Below, in pieces: positions 8,665 to 20,454 of a stretch of 64,000 nt of DNA. Position 1 is the stretch's first letter. Each line of letters opens with the position of its first letter. The stretch covers positions 2,575,197 to 2,639,196 of the forward strand of contig NC_060907.1 of the NCBI RefSeq assembly GCF_014805685.1, given 5' to 3'. A model generated the notes under the pieces. That model worked only from the letters and a program-made list of their open reading frames with translations. It had not been told where the DNA came from and made no database searches. Source of the DNA: Silurus meridionalis (Eukaryota; Chordata; Actinopteri; Siluriformes; Siluridae). Position numbers and translations under genes: made by a program.

Positions 8665-10915
8665 ATGTCCCCGGCACTGACCGACACGAAGCCAAAGGAC
8701 ATTCAGAGCTCCACGGTGCCGCGCATGCAGCCCGGACGCGCGCCTGCCTTCCACCCGAGCTCCTCTAACACCTTCCTGACCGGCCTGGGGCTTGGAGGAC
8801 TCGGAGTGCTCGGGGTAGCGGCCACCATCTCCAAAGCGGGACTCGGAGTGCAGAGGCTGGCGGCGTCACAGCTCATCAAGCGGCGCGAGAAGAAGGCGAG
8901 AGCGGACGAGGAGCGGAGCCAGACGGCGGCGGTGCTGCGCGCACGGGAGGCGCTGAGCGCCGGGCCGAAGCCGCAGAACTGCAGGAGGATGGTGGTGCTC
9001 GGAGCGCCGCGCGTCGGCAAGACTGCCATCCTCAAGCGGTTCCTGAGGGACGGCTTCGATGAGCAGTACGAGCCCACGAGGGAGGACTTTCACCGCAAAG
9101 TCTACAGCATCCGCGGGGAGACCTACCAGGTGGACATCCTGGATGCGAGCGGGGAGAGGGACTTTCCTGCCAAGCGCAGACTCTCCATCCTCACCGGTAC
9201 GTGTTTTTACACACACACACACACACACACACATACACATACACACACCTAGAATTTTCCTACAAGTTTTAGAATTATAGGAAATTGTCAAAATATGTTC
9301 CTGGTCTCTTCTGCATAGGAATTATTATTATTGCAAATATTTTTTGCAAACATCAAACAGATCAAAGATATCAAATGTGTGCATATTAATCTATGCAAAT
9401 TCTAAATTCAAATGTTTAGCTTTTTAGTTTAAAAAATGTGGATTGAACATCTGGATTTGTGGAAATTCTTTTGCAGAAAAATCAAAATTTGATTGCAAAA
9501 CTAATTTAATTAAATTTCCATTAAGAAAAATATATGAATTAATATGTATAAATGTTTATGCATAAATGTGGCTTGATAAATAGAAAACTCATGTAACAGG
9601 TGTATCCAAAAAAATGTACACACACATTTTCCACATGCACGAGTTGATTCCTAATAAAAACCCAGCCAGACTTTGTTTCCCGCGTTTTACGCAGTTTTTC
9701 CTGAAGAATGATCACTAATAATCACTGGATTGTGTTGAGTTGAAGCGGAAATTTTCACTTCAATTGCAGGTGGAAAATCTCAACTCGAAAGATCTATTTT
9801 TACTATAAGAAACAAAATAAACAAACACGTTTTATTCCTGACACCTGAGCATTTCTCCATATCTCTAAGACATCTTAGGTTTTCAGGGTGTCAGGTGACG
9901 TTCACATGCTGAGCGAACATTTTAAACCACAAAAATGCATCGATCATCATATTTGAACTCTTTCTAGCCACCATCCTCAGATTTCTGTGAACCTTCACTT
10001 GAAATCGTAGCTTGAAAATCTGGTTCTGTGATCATCTAAGAAGAACATGCTGATATAAACAACCAAGTCCACATGGAAAAAAAAATCTTAATGCTTTCCA
10101 CTATGCACTAAAGTCCATCCTCAATGTGTTGATGTACATCAATAAACCATCACTGATCCAAAAATACCAGTGTAGAACCTTCTCGTAATCTGAAGGCTCT
10201 CTGACGTGTTCAGTGGACACCAAAATGTGATCTACAACCTACCAAAGATGTTTTATTGTCCACATAGGGAACAAATAACCAGTACAGACCCACACCAGTA
10301 GTTTCCATTCAATTACTGACACGGATCAGATTTCCTTTTTTTGAGATCGGATCGCTGATGGTGTTTATGTTTATTCCTGCAGGAGATATCTTCTTGCTGG
10401 TGTTCAGCGTGGACGACCGCGGCTCGTTTGACGAAGTGTGCGCTCTGCGCTCTGAGATCTCCTCCGCCAAGGCGGCGCTGTTGCGCTCTAAGGCTCGAGG
10501 GAGCAGCGTTCCGCTGGTGGTGTGCGCGAACAAGGTGGACCTGCCCGTCGAGCAGCATGCGGTGTCGCGTACGGAGGCCCTGCTCGCCTTCGCAGAGGGC
10601 TGCGCGCTCTACGAGACGTCTGCTAAAGAGAGCAGGAACCTGGAGGAGGTGTTCGCGGCACTGGCGGAGAGAGGAGGGCTCCCAGTCGAGACCGGACCGT
10701 CCCGGCACCGCAAGCTGTCCATCCGCTCGTACCACAACATCCTGCGCGTGGCGCGTCAGCGCGGTGGGGACGCGGCGTGCGGGGCGGTTCACCCGCTCGC
10801 ACGCAGACCGAGCTTCGGGACGGACTTACAGCTCGCCCTCGCCTCACGTGAGGAGCAAACACACAGCATGAAGCTCAGAAAAGTGGGGACACATCCGGCC
10901 TGCCCCATCCAGTGA
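8665..10915 (+). CDS. RASD1/Rhes-family small GTPase, two exons, extended N-terminus
   Basis: Join 8665..9196 and 10383..10915 (354 aa). The donor (g|gtacgt) and acceptor (cctgcag|ga) split a Gly codon in phase 1, right after SILTG, where I recall the family intron. Ras motifs: G1 GAPRVGKT (113-120), switch I PTREDFHRK, G3 DASGERDF (160-167), G4 NKVD (227-230), G5 ETSAK (255-259). Family hallmarks are SIRGETYQVDILD, the late motif PLARRPSFGTDL, and a C-terminal CPIQ that fits a CaaX prenylation signal, so the protein probably acts at membranes in G-protein signalling. Known RASD proteins are about 266-281 aa; here about 108 residues precede the GTPase core, including a Gly/Leu-rich stretch (FLTGLGLGGLGVLGVAA, 37-53) and a charged region (71-85). 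The ATG at 8665 is the first in frame after the TATA box; Met21 (8725) is an alternative. It could be one of the extra teleost rasd paralogues. Confidence 0.88.
9197..10382 (+). other. Intron of the RASD-type gene
   Basis: GT..AG intron of 1186 bp. A (CA)n tract starts 13 bp inside the donor (9210-9247). The rest is AT-rich and unremarkable. Confidence 0.85.
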
Positions 10916-10986
10916 CCTCGATTTACCCCTTCATCCTATTCATAACCTTCCATTATACGCTAAAGTGGACTGTTCAACTCTCATGA

Positions 10987-11066
10987 TCATCCATCCGTCC
11001 ATCCATCCATCCATTCATCCATCCATCCCTATCCATCCATCCCTGTCCATCCATCCATCCATCCCC
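10987..11066. repeat. (ATCC)n microsatellite in the 3' UTR
   Basis: Interrupted tetranucleotide repeat between the stop codon and the poly(A) signal, so it should be transcribed. Confidence 0.9.
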
Positions 11067-11144
11067 CAATCATCCTTCTATTTATTTCTCTCTATATTAT
11101 AATGTATATATAAATCTGTATATTTGAAATGAACAAATATTTAT

Positions 11145-11150
11145 AATAAA
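11145..11150 (+). terminator. Poly(A) signal of the RASD-type gene
   Basis: AATAAA about 230 bp after the stop codon, followed by T-rich and (TG)n sequence. A GT-rich downstream element fits cleavage near 11,165-11,175. Confidence 0.7.
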
Positions 11151-11194
11151 CTGTTTGATATAAAAAAATTCTGATGCCATTTTATACCTGTTCC

Positions 11195-11197
<3 letters not shown>

Positions 11198-11262
<65 letters not shown>

Positions 11263-11370
11263 TGATGTGACATATCTGTGATACAGGCAGAGAGAGATGT
11301 CGTGACTCATATTTACTACAAACGAGAGTGTAAGCCGCCTTCACAATATGATCAAGGCTGAATAATTTTG

Positions 11371-11433
<63 letters not shown>
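11198..11433. repeat. (TG)n and (CA)n tracts in opposite sense
   Basis: (TG)n at 11,198-11,259 and (CA)n at 11,376-11,433 are separated by about 115 bp of unique sequence, so the two tracts are complementary and can pair. Confidence 0.9.
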
Positions 11434-11436
<3 letters not shown>

Positions 11437-12150
11437 TCACACTGAACATAACGCAGAGGAGATGTGTGAAAATGAACGGTGTGTGTTTGTGTGCACATTA
11501 AATGTACGGAATTGTTGATTAAAAGAGTGTGAATATGATGAACAATGATTTTTTTGTATTATTTGGGACTATTTCCGCATTTAAAGCAGGTGTTTCAAGA
11601 CTTTACTGTTTATATATTTTTATTTACAGCAAATGATACATCATAACACTTCTGATAATGGACTCAGACCCAATATGTTATATTTCCTGATTCAGTGTTT
11701 TCCACGCTATACTTATTATACCACTGATAAATTGCTGCAAAAGAAATAATAATAATAATAATAATAATAATATTACACAATTTAAAAATGTAGCATTTAT
11801 CATAATGCACAGAAATCATAAGGCAACATAGAAGGCAGGAGGGAGCGGCATGGTGTGTAATGATGGTGTGTAATGATGGTGTGTAACAGTGTTTAACAAC
11901 ATTGTGTAATGATGGATGGAGGATTCGATGCTTACAGAGGCATCTAAAACATTTCACCTCGATGCTCAGGTCTGGATGAAGCTCTGATCTAGCCATGTGA
12001 TCAGACGCTGTGCCTTTTCTTCATGCTGGATCAAGTTTTTTTTTTAAACCAAACAGCCTCAAGAACAGATGGATTTAGATTAATAATAATAATAGTAATT
12101 AATATAAACAGTCTGATGCAATAGTTTTGAATTCAAGTCTTCATCAGTAA
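11434..12150. other. No gene seen
   Basis: AT-rich with an (AAT)n tract at about 11,745-11,772. The minus-strand frame at 11,664-11,996 lacks any domain or splice context. Confidence 0.4.
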
Positions 12151-12400
12151 GAACTGATGCAGAACTTCAACAGTGAAGGAGCTGAAATGAAGGAACATTT
12201 GGTGTTGAGGATGAGGATGAGGTTCCCTTTGGAGTCTGGTTCATGGCAGGGTTTCTTCCTGAAAGTATCTCAGGGAGTTTTTCCCCCTCACCACGGCTTG
12301 TTCACTAGAGATAACCAGGGACTAATTTATTAAAAGCTGCCTTGGGACAATGTCCATTGTTAAACATGCTATAGAAATAAAACTAAATACAATTTTATAG
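12151..12400 (+). repeat. LINE/SINE-type 3' tail repeat
   Basis: Contains 'tctcagggagtttttcc', 'agctgccttgggacaatgtc' and 'gctatagaaataaaac', the conserved tail of an abundant fish retroposon. Related tails occur at 22,630-22,800 (opposite strand), 35,875-36,215 and 38,950-39,325. Confidence 0.6.
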
Positions 12401-13084
12401 AAATGAATTGGATGAAATGTATTATTATTATTTTTTTTATTACATTGAACTGAACTACATTAAACTGGAATAGATTAAATTAAAATAAAAACAATTAAAT
12501 GAGATTGAATTGAATTGAATTATACTGAATTGGATTAAATTGAATTGAATTGGATTGGATGATTTTTATTAAATTGAATTAAGTGTAACTAGATTGAATT
12601 GGATTGAATTTGATTGATTGCACTGAATTAGATTGGATTGGATTGAATTGGATTGAAATTTATTAAACTGAATTAAATGTTATTAGATTGGATTGGATTG
12701 ATTGCATTAAATTGGATTGGATTAAATTGAATTGAATTTGATTGATTGGACTAAATTGGATTGAATTGAATTTTATTGATTTGGATTGATATTTATTAAA
12801 CTAAATTAAATGTAACTAGATTGGATTGGATTGAATTGAATTGAATTTGATTGATCGGACTGAATTGAATTGGATTGGATTTAATTGAATTGAATTTGAT
12901 TGATTGGACTAAATTGGATTGGACTGAATTTGATTGATTGGACTGAATTGAATTGGATTGGATTTAATTGAATTGAATTTGATTGATTGGACTGAATTGG
13001 ATTGGACTGAATTTGAGTAATTGGACTGAATTGGACTGAATTGGATTGGATTGGATTGAATGGATTGGATTGGATTGAATTCAC
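12401..13084. repeat. Degenerate pentanucleotide array (TTGAA/TTGGA)n
   Basis: About 680 bp made of permutations of 'gaatt' and 'ggatt', with some copies extended to 'tgattgattggac'. It starts where the retroposon tail 'aataaaactaaata' ends, suggesting growth from that tail. Several 60-100 bp stretches recur, for example around 12,850 and 12,940. Confidence 0.85.
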
Positions 13085-13193
13085 ACCACTATCACAGGGT
13101 AAAGATTTAATTTCTTTTTAAAAGGCAACTGAACAGTGATTGGAATTCCTTCAGGAGCTGGTGGAAATGTAATTAAAATCGTCTGTGTAGTAT

Positions 13194-13207
13194 GTGTGTG
13201 TGTGTGT

Positions 13208-13269
<62 letters not shown>

Positions 13270-13286
13270 GCGTGTGTGTGTGTGGT
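13194..13286. repeat. (TG)n microsatellite
   Basis: Dinucleotide repeat with a few C interruptions. Confidence 0.95.
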
Positions 13287-13499
13287 ATGTGTGTGAAGGC
13301 AACCGGCCTTGATTGCATTGCTGTTCTGCAATCCTGAGCCGTCTGAGTAGAACAGAATTAATAAGAGAAGCGTGTACAGTCACAGCGAGTCTCCAGAGTC
13401 GTGTATAAGGAACCAGAACAAACGCTTCTCTTTGTGTTTCTTCACGTATCACACACACCACATGAGCAAGAGACACACGGGGGTTTAAAGGGTCTGTGC

Positions 13500-13760
13500 T
13501 TGAAAAAAAGCTGCACTAATCCGGATACATTTCAAACCAGCATTTTGTTCCACACTTTCGTTTTCCATCGTTTCCCAAAAGTGAGCCTCCTTTTACACTC
13601 AGTCCACACTGCGTTCTTAAATGTATCCAGTGTTTTTAAAAAATCTACGTTTTTGTTGACCAAAAAATGCCATCTCGTTGCGGAGGGACGGCCAAACCGG
13701 AAGAAAATCCAAACCGTATTAGTGTTTACACGGCCTCAAACATATACCTCGGATTAATAT
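13500..13760. repeat. Interspersed DNA-transposon-like repeat, copy 2
   Basis: Shares vocabulary, in opposite orientation, with 301-560 ('ggccaaaccggaagaaaatcc', 'tgtttacacggcc'). Probably a non-autonomous DNA element; ends not determined. Confidence 0.35.
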
Positions 13761-14062
13761 CGAAAGGAATCGCGATTTCCCATGATTTTAAACGTCTGTC
13801 GTGATTATGTGACTCAGTTTTTAAATAACGTGGAGGACGAATTGTTAAGGAGAAGCGATCTGGACATATCACACCGTCACACCATCATCCATCACGCCAT
13901 CACACCATCGTCCCACACTGCTGCAGACGAGTAGAAAGACGACTCACAGCTCCGAGACAGGAGCATCTGAGGAACGTCCGGCACTTTCATGTTACGAGTG
14001 GGCTCTTATTTAAGAGATGACACAGTTACTGCTTTCGTGATATACTATATATACCTTATATA

Positions 14063-14096
<34 letters not shown>

Positions 14097-14204
14097 TGAC
14101 GTCATACATTTAAACAAGGAATACACAGGGAGGAGAATCCTGAGCAATGTGGAGGTGTGATGAAGTTTCCAGTGTTCATCATTTTCATTAGTCATATATA
14201 TATA
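13761..14204. other. No gene seen
   Basis: Includes a (TA)/(CA) mixed tract at about 14,040-14,098. No supported coding segment. Confidence 0.35.
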
Positions 14205-14557
14205 GTCATGTCGAGCATCAACAGCATGAACTTCTTCAGCAGTTTGAGCTACAGGAACTCGTCTGTTGGATCGGAACTACTAGGACCAGCCTTCACTTCT
14301 CACGTGCATCAAGGATCCTCGTCCCCCACGACCCTGTCGCCAGTTCACCACTGTTCCTTCCTTGTACCACTTTTTATAGATACTGACCACTGCAGACCAG
14401 GAACATCTCACAAGAGCTGCAGTTTTGGAGATGCTCTGACCCAGTCGTCTGACCAATTTCTCGCCCAAAACCTTACGCTCGTCCATTTATCCTGCTTCCA
14501 ACACGTCATTTTTGAGGACAAAATGTTCACCTGCTGCCTAATGAATAAATCCACCCA
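14205..14557 (-). mobile_element. Tc1-like transposon fragment (N-terminal transposase)
   Basis: A minus-strand frame (14,280-14,486) encodes a Tc1 helix-turn-helix segment: GQSISKTAALV followed by SAVVSIYKKW and a degraded linker. The catalytic domain is absent. The same family recurs on the plus strand at about 35,585-35,870 and 38,600-38,960. Confidence 0.7.
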
Positions 14558-15671
14558 CTAACGGTGCCATGATGAAGAGATCATCAGTGTTCTTCACTTC
14601 ACCGCTTATTATGTTATAATGTCATGTCTGGTCGGAGTATGCACTATATAGAAAAAAGAATTTGGGACGCATAAATTTCCCAGTCATATGTGGTTCTTCC
14701 TCAAACTGTTGGAGAAGTTGGAGGAGCAAAATTGTATCAAACCTGTGGTTTAGAGTTGAAGATCTCCTGCTTTAAAGCTCTGACCTTCTACACAACCATG
14801 ACCAGTGTTTCCAGTTACATTTGCAATGTGTGTGTTTATTTCTTGCCTACTTGGTCTATGTTCCTGTAGGTTGGTGACTAAGTGCTCTGGTGTACAGTCC
14901 CAGTTTTTCCTTTTGCAAATTTATGAGAAAATCCTTCGATTGTTGCTGCCACCAATGAAACCCTGACTCGCCTCTTTTGTAGTACATTGTATATGTATCA
15001 CAGGCTTCAATCTACTAATGTGTTCCTCACGTGTAAGTGTGTTCTTTTCACCTTACAGCCCAATCACTCACGGGTATCAGTCTGAGAGGCAGCATGAATT
15101 CAAGCTACAAAAAAAGACGGCTTTATCTTACGCTTCCTGTCTGGGAGACACGGCACTGTATGAACGAGGTCTGGATTTGAAAACGTTTTTATAATCGGAC
15201 GATTGAGCAGTGCATCATCAAGGTCAAAAATGAGTGTTCAGAGTCAGCTTTTTATTTTTGAGACTGTTAGAGTTTAAGTTGATGTGCTAGAGAAAAGAAA
15301 ACAGTGGTGAGGTAAAATTCCTGCCGGCTCAGCGATATCCTGCAAAAACTGAGGTAAAGATGTGGAGGGGTAGCATCCAGTTTTAGGGGCTAATTTTTTT
15401 GAGGGTGGTGATGGTGATCTCTATTAGAGTTATTGATGGAAAGAACTGCCCAGGTAAAGAAAAGCTGGTAAAAAAAAGGGTCATTGATTCAGGATGCAAG
15501 ATTGCTGGAAATCAGCAGGACTCTTGAGTTCTTGTGTTTTCTCGGATCGGGATCTGAGTGCCATGGAATGATGATGATGATGATGATGGAGAACTTGTTC
15601 TGGATTCTGTCTCACAGTTTGGGTCACTTCACACTTTTTCATGAGCAGGTGGGAATGCTGATACAAATAGT

Positions 15672-15710
<39 letters not shown>

Positions 15711-15839
15711 CACTTTGTGCAAAATGATAACCATGGCAACAACGTGTTCCATAAAGCAGAAAAAAAAATACTAAATTTCGACTGTAGCATCAGTTCAATC
15801 GAATGTGAAATACGTAGGTTGCTGATTCTGGTGGATGAA
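14558..15839. other. No gene seen; traces of a Tc1-type non-autonomous repeat
   Basis: Around 14,650-14,800 are 'cactatatagaaaaaag..ttgggacgc' and 'ctcaaactgttgg', weak relatives of the element at 25,507. An (ATG)n tract lies at about 15,568-15,590 and a (CA)n tract at 15,674-15,706. Confidence 0.3.
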
Positions 15840-16500
15840 GTACACAAACCATGTATTTGAGATAAAGTCATATATTTTACTCCAGTAACAGTAAAAGTGT
15901 CCCTTTAAACTTTCACTTGAGTAAAAGTACAAAAGTTTTTGCCTTCATATGAACTTAAATATCCAAAGTAGTGATTTATTATAACTCTAATGATCCTATG
16001 ATTATTTTTATCACAAGATTCTTTACTTAATCACCTCAGTTTCTGTGTAAAGACTTGAATGTGACTCTCAGCACACTGATCTATTAATAGAATGATATTA
16101 ATGACTCAAACACTGATTGATTTCTATTACAATGATCATGAACCCAAAACCTTCTTTTCAACTACTTTAAAAAAACGTGTAAATGAGGTCACGTGTGTGG
16201 TGGTGAGTTCGAGTCTGGAGTTTCTTCATCATTTATTCCTCTCTAAATGTTCTGCTTGATGTTGAACTGATGCTGAACTGTATGTTGGTGATCAGTAGAT
16301 ACACCGAGCGTCGATCAGAACACGTGTAAAACAGAGCGTGCGCTCAACCCTGATTGGTGACTCGCTGCGTGTTTCACCGGGTAAGTTTTTATCCTCGTAA
16401 ATAAAAAGAGACGACTGATTTCGCTAAATGTAGTCGAGTAAAAAGTCAAATATTTCACATGGAAATGTAGTAAAGTGTATTAGCATAGAAGGGTAAAAGT
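15840..16500. repeat. Diverged 'spendable' interspersed repeat (paired-end type)
   Basis: Contains 'gatgaagtacacaaacc', 'tccagtaacagtaaaagtg' and 'cttgagtaaaagtac', which recur at 21,830-21,860, 29,043-29,110 and 60,603-60,670 beside 'gtggtggacaaagtac'. This is a frequent fish non-autonomous DNA repeat. Only partial copies are present. Confidence 0.45.
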
Positions 16501-17567
16501 TCTGACATGTTCCTACAGGATCTCTGTAAGACACGTGTCCTCAGAAGAGCAAAAAACAAAGAGGATTTGATCTTAATACACAAAACCTCTATGCTGAAGC
16601 ATGGAGTCTAATGTTACTTTATTTAGACATTACAGCCTTATATAAGGAGCAGAATCCATACCGCAGAGAAGACGAAATACCTGCAGCAGGATTCACACAA
16701 GAACATCTGACCTTTAGTCTGTGTGGGAAAAATCTTCATGCAGAGTGAAATGAAAGAACTGGAGGACATTGTGGGAGAAAAAAGTATGTGTTTTGACAGA
16801 ACTTACACAGATATTTTCTACAGAGAGCACAAGGAGGTAAAGAGATCAGAGAGTTCACTAATAAACGCTGGTAAACACACACAGTGTGGGGTTCAGACGC
16901 AGCAAGATTAGAAGGTAAAATAAAGAAAATGCCATAGAGTAAGTAGTGTTTCAATACAGGATACGGCAAGAGTGCTGTGGAATATGTAGGTTATCTACAT
17001 GCTCACATTTTGAGGTTATAAGGCCGTTTCAACATCGCTAATATATATTTTTATTATTTCTATCGCTTTATTTCTTCAGTTCAGAACTGCAAATACTGAC
17101 TTCTAACTCATGGCCCCTTTCACAAACAGGTGTTTTTTGTGAGTTTTTTCCTGTTGTGTCTGCAGCAGGTAACAGCTCTAACTCTGCCATGTTAATCCGT
17201 ATTCTATGTGACTCTCAGGAGGACACGCCTCGGCCTCAGTAGTGAAGTGATGCGTCATATTCGCGTAGCAGCAGCGGGGCCGTGAGAACGCGCTCGATGT
17301 TGTGGATTATAGATGTGTGTAATATCAGTCCATAAGCAGCTGCAAACATGAGGTTTATAATCGTGGGCGAACTTGGTGTAGACCAATGCAGCCAATCAAC
17401 AGCAAAACAATACACCATCTGCTTTCATAAGCTCCTGTACGATCCACACTACAGCATACGTGACTCTTGAGGAAAGCGCTATAACCCACTAGTTCCTGAT
17501 AGTTTTTACCTTTCAGATCATTTTCTTTCCAAAAACAGGAAAACTCACGCTAATTCTTTGTCCCTCC

Positions 17568-17572
<5 letters not shown>
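16501..17572. other. No gene seen
   Basis: Several short frames on both strands but no domain or splice-supported exon. Confidence 0.35.
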
Positions 17573-17617
<45 letters not shown>

Positions 17618-17725
17618 TGGCGTTTGTTTTTGTCTTTACCACATGTCTTCGTGTTACTACGGTGATGCTGCTGGCATAGAAATGGATCTTGATCTTGCAC
17701 ACAAAAAAAAGCTCCATCGGTGGCC

Positions 17726-17789
<64 letters not shown>
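17573..17789. repeat. (TG)n and (CA)n microsatellites flanking about 110 bp
   Basis: (TG)n at 17,573-17,617 and (CA)n at about 17,730-17,789, another complementary pair like that at 11.2-11.4 kb. Confidence 0.9.
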
Positions 17790-17791
<2 letters not shown>

Positions 17792-17997
17792 GCCTGAAGT
17801 CACATCCAGTACTTTCAGACAGCACATGTTAGACACGAGTCACACTTTACAGCATGAGACACAAACAAACGAAAACCTTTTCATTACTATTTATGATGTC
17901 ATTTATATCTCACAGCTCTGTCAAGTTCTGGACTGTGATTGGTCAGAGATTTGCGAATAGATAATAACTGATTAGTAGCCTTGTGAAAAATTAACAA

Positions 17998-17999
<2 letters not shown>

Positions 18000-18073
<74 letters not shown>

Positions 18074-18390
18074 TTTTGTACAGTTCAGTTCTGTGTGTTG
18101 ATGAACCGGATGGCTGAGGGAAAAATGTGGATGTGAAGCCCGAAAGCTTTGGAACCTCTTTTCTGATGGTAGGAGAGTGTAGAGTGTGTGTGAAGAGTGT
18201 GTGTGAGGGGTGTGTGAGGTCGTACACAACGCTGTTGGCTTTGTGGATGCAGCGTGCGTTGATCTTCCCTGTTGTCTTCACTACCATCTGTAGGATGTTG
18301 CAATCCAAAACGGTGCAGTTCCCAAACTGTTTAGGTGTTAATGAAACATCTATGGACGGATTCTCCAGTATCATAAAGGCCAGAAGTCAG
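18000..18390 (-). mobile_element. L2-type LINE fragment fused to a (TG)n tract
   Basis: Read on the minus strand, 18,390-18,075 matches the end of an L2-type LINE ORF: 'FGNCTVLDCNILQ', then a segment on planting of '..NARCIHKANSVVYDLTHPSHT..' and '..LPSEKRFQSF'. It corresponds to the plus-strand copy at 54,070-54,340. It runs straight into (CA)n on its own strand (18,000-18,071), where the LINE itself has CA-rich sequence. Confidence 0.65.
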
Positions 18391-18631
18391 GAGTAGAAGC
18401 TTCTAGAAGCTGCGCTTTAGTGTCAAAAACTTCGAAAGACAGGACGGTGAGAGAATGAGTGTTTATAACTGCTATAACATAAGCGCTAACATGTTTCTGG
18501 GATTTTCCACATTATCAGTTGTGACTCTAACCAGTGTATGATAATCTTGGAGAAATTTCTGTTGTAGTTTAGAAATAAAAATCTACAGCTACAGGTAGGT
18601 AGTGGTAACCTTTCACTATAACAGAACATAC

Positions 18632-18632
<1 letters not shown>

Positions 18633-18684
<52 letters not shown>

Positions 18685-18791
18685 ATGTTATGACGGGGGT
18701 TTTCGCGTGTGAGTGTGTGTCTTATCTGTGGGTCAAATCAGACTCACGACTTGCACCTGTCCATCTAATTACACCTATTGTACAAGTGTGT

Positions 18792-18847
<56 letters not shown>
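18633..18847. repeat. Two (TG)n microsatellites
   Basis: Tracts at 18,633-18,683 and about 18,786-18,847, separated by unique sequence. Confidence 0.9.
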
Positions 18848-18849
<2 letters not shown>

Positions 18850-19039
18850 GTTTCTCTGAGAAACTCCAACTATATAGTCATTTCTTTTGTTTGTTTGTTT
18901 ATGTATTGAACTAAAATCTGCCTGTAGCTTCAGTTTCATGTCACAACAGTAAATAACCAATAACCATCTCATCATTATTTATTTATTTATTTATCCTTTA
19001 TTTATGTACATGTATGAAGAAAGTAGTCTTCAGTTTTAC

Positions 19040-19190
19040 CAAGTGATGTTAGAAAGCTGGGGTCAGAGCGTAGGGTCAGCCATGATGCAGCTTTGGGTTA
19101 AGGGCCTTGCTCAAGGGCCCCAGCGGTGGCAGCTTAGGGATACCGTGGCTTAAACCCCGACCTTCCGATCAGTAACCTAAAGCTTTAAAT
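19040..19190. repeat. Interspersed fish repeat
   Basis: 'ggggtcagagcgtagggtcagc', 'aagggccttgctcaagggcc' and 'gaccttccgatcagtaacc' are hallmarks of a repeat I associate with catfish and relatives. Boundaries not determined. Confidence 0.45.
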
Positions 19191-19436
19191 GATTAAATCT
19201 CTATTTACAATAATAAAAGAATGAAGACGAGACACTTCAAAAACTGGACACGACCCTGCAAAATAAAAACAATACTGACGCCAGGAAAAGATCTGATTGG
19301 CTGGAACACCAGCTGGCCGCCGCTGTTGGTGTCGTCATTGTTGTTGTTGTTGCAGGAAAGGAGAGAGAGATGATGAACAGGTGATGCAGAGGGGAGATAG
19401 AAACAGGTGGAAACCAAGCGGAATAGAGGTAGGAGA

Positions 19437-19458
19437 GAGAGACTTCTCACGCAAGGGC

Positions 19459-19506
<48 letters not shown>

Positions 19507-19521
19507 CTCACGCAGAGAAAT

Positions 19522-19619
<98 letters not shown>

Positions 19620-19647
19620 CTCACGCAAGGGCTGCTGCTGCAGAGAA

Positions 19648-19700
<53 letters not shown>
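19437..19700. repeat. (GA)n array with interspersed 'gacttctcacgca' blocks
   Basis: Long (GA)n runs are broken three times by 'gagacttctcacgca', twice with an 'agggct' extension and twice with 'cagagaaata', forming an irregular higher-order array. Confidence 0.9.
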
Positions 19701-19703
<3 letters not shown>

Positions 19704-20454
19704 GACTTTTAAATGAATTTCATTATTGTAGTTATAGCAGAAGGGGACTGTACAAAAAACGTTGTTTAAAACAAGAGGACAAATTTATAAATTAAATAAA
19801 TAAATACATAAGGTACATTTAAAAGTTCAGTTTAAACCACTGATCAGGTTCACATAGGAAATTGGGTTCACCCCATACATGATAAAAAAAACATTCACAT
19901 TGTTTTAAGACATTAGAAGGCAAATTCTATAGTTAGTCTCTTCCTCATGAGGCTCTTCAGCACCAGGACAGGATCCTCGAATCCTCCCCTCTCCTCTACT
20001 TTACTCCTCCTAGTGACCCATATTGCTAAAAAGTTTAGTAAAACCACATTCCCTTTTTCAGTATTTTGGACCCCCAGCTTCCACTACGTTTAAAACGACA
20101 CGTAAGTGTGGAGAGCAAGGTGACGGCTACATACGTCTCACCGTCATTGACCACTTTATTCACCAAACGACGACTGCTCTGTTCATCCTTGAGGCGGAGT
20201 TGATGTTTTCATGGCCCAAGTGCTCTCCTACAGCAAGGAGAACGTTTTCTACAGTAGCATTTATAGCTGGAATGAAAAAAAAGAAAATCAAGGAAAAAAG
20301 AAAACCAAGGGGGAAAAAAAGAGAAATGCGTAAGACAAAATCAGCAAATGCCCACACATACAGAAAGACAGATACAGAGAGAGACACTAGGGGGAGCCAA
20401 ATTTTCACATTCACATTCGAACAGTGTGTTAATCATTAATAAAATGGAAAGAAT
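19701..20454. other. No gene seen
   Basis: A plus-strand 138-codon frame (20,023-20,439) ends in Lys-rich low-complexity sequence and has no recognisable domain. Confidence 0.35.

Noticed and set aside
8703..9291. Minus-strand and alternate frames across the RASD-type first exon
   Set aside because: G+C-rich exons give long shadow frames. Only the plus-strand frame from 8665 carries GTPase motifs and joins correctly across the intron. The same applies to frames at 10,313-10,871.
11664..11996. 110-codon minus-strand frame
   Set aside because: Crosses an (AAT)n tract and has no motif, promoter or splice support.
19437..19700. CRISPR-like spaced repeats
   Set aside because: The spacing blocks are (GA)n of variable length and the host is an animal. 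No CRISPR array exists in the window.
19205..20439. Frames at 19,205-19,450 (minus) and 20,023-20,439 (plus) as genes
   Set aside because: They contain low-complexity or repeat-derived sequence and no domain or splice context.
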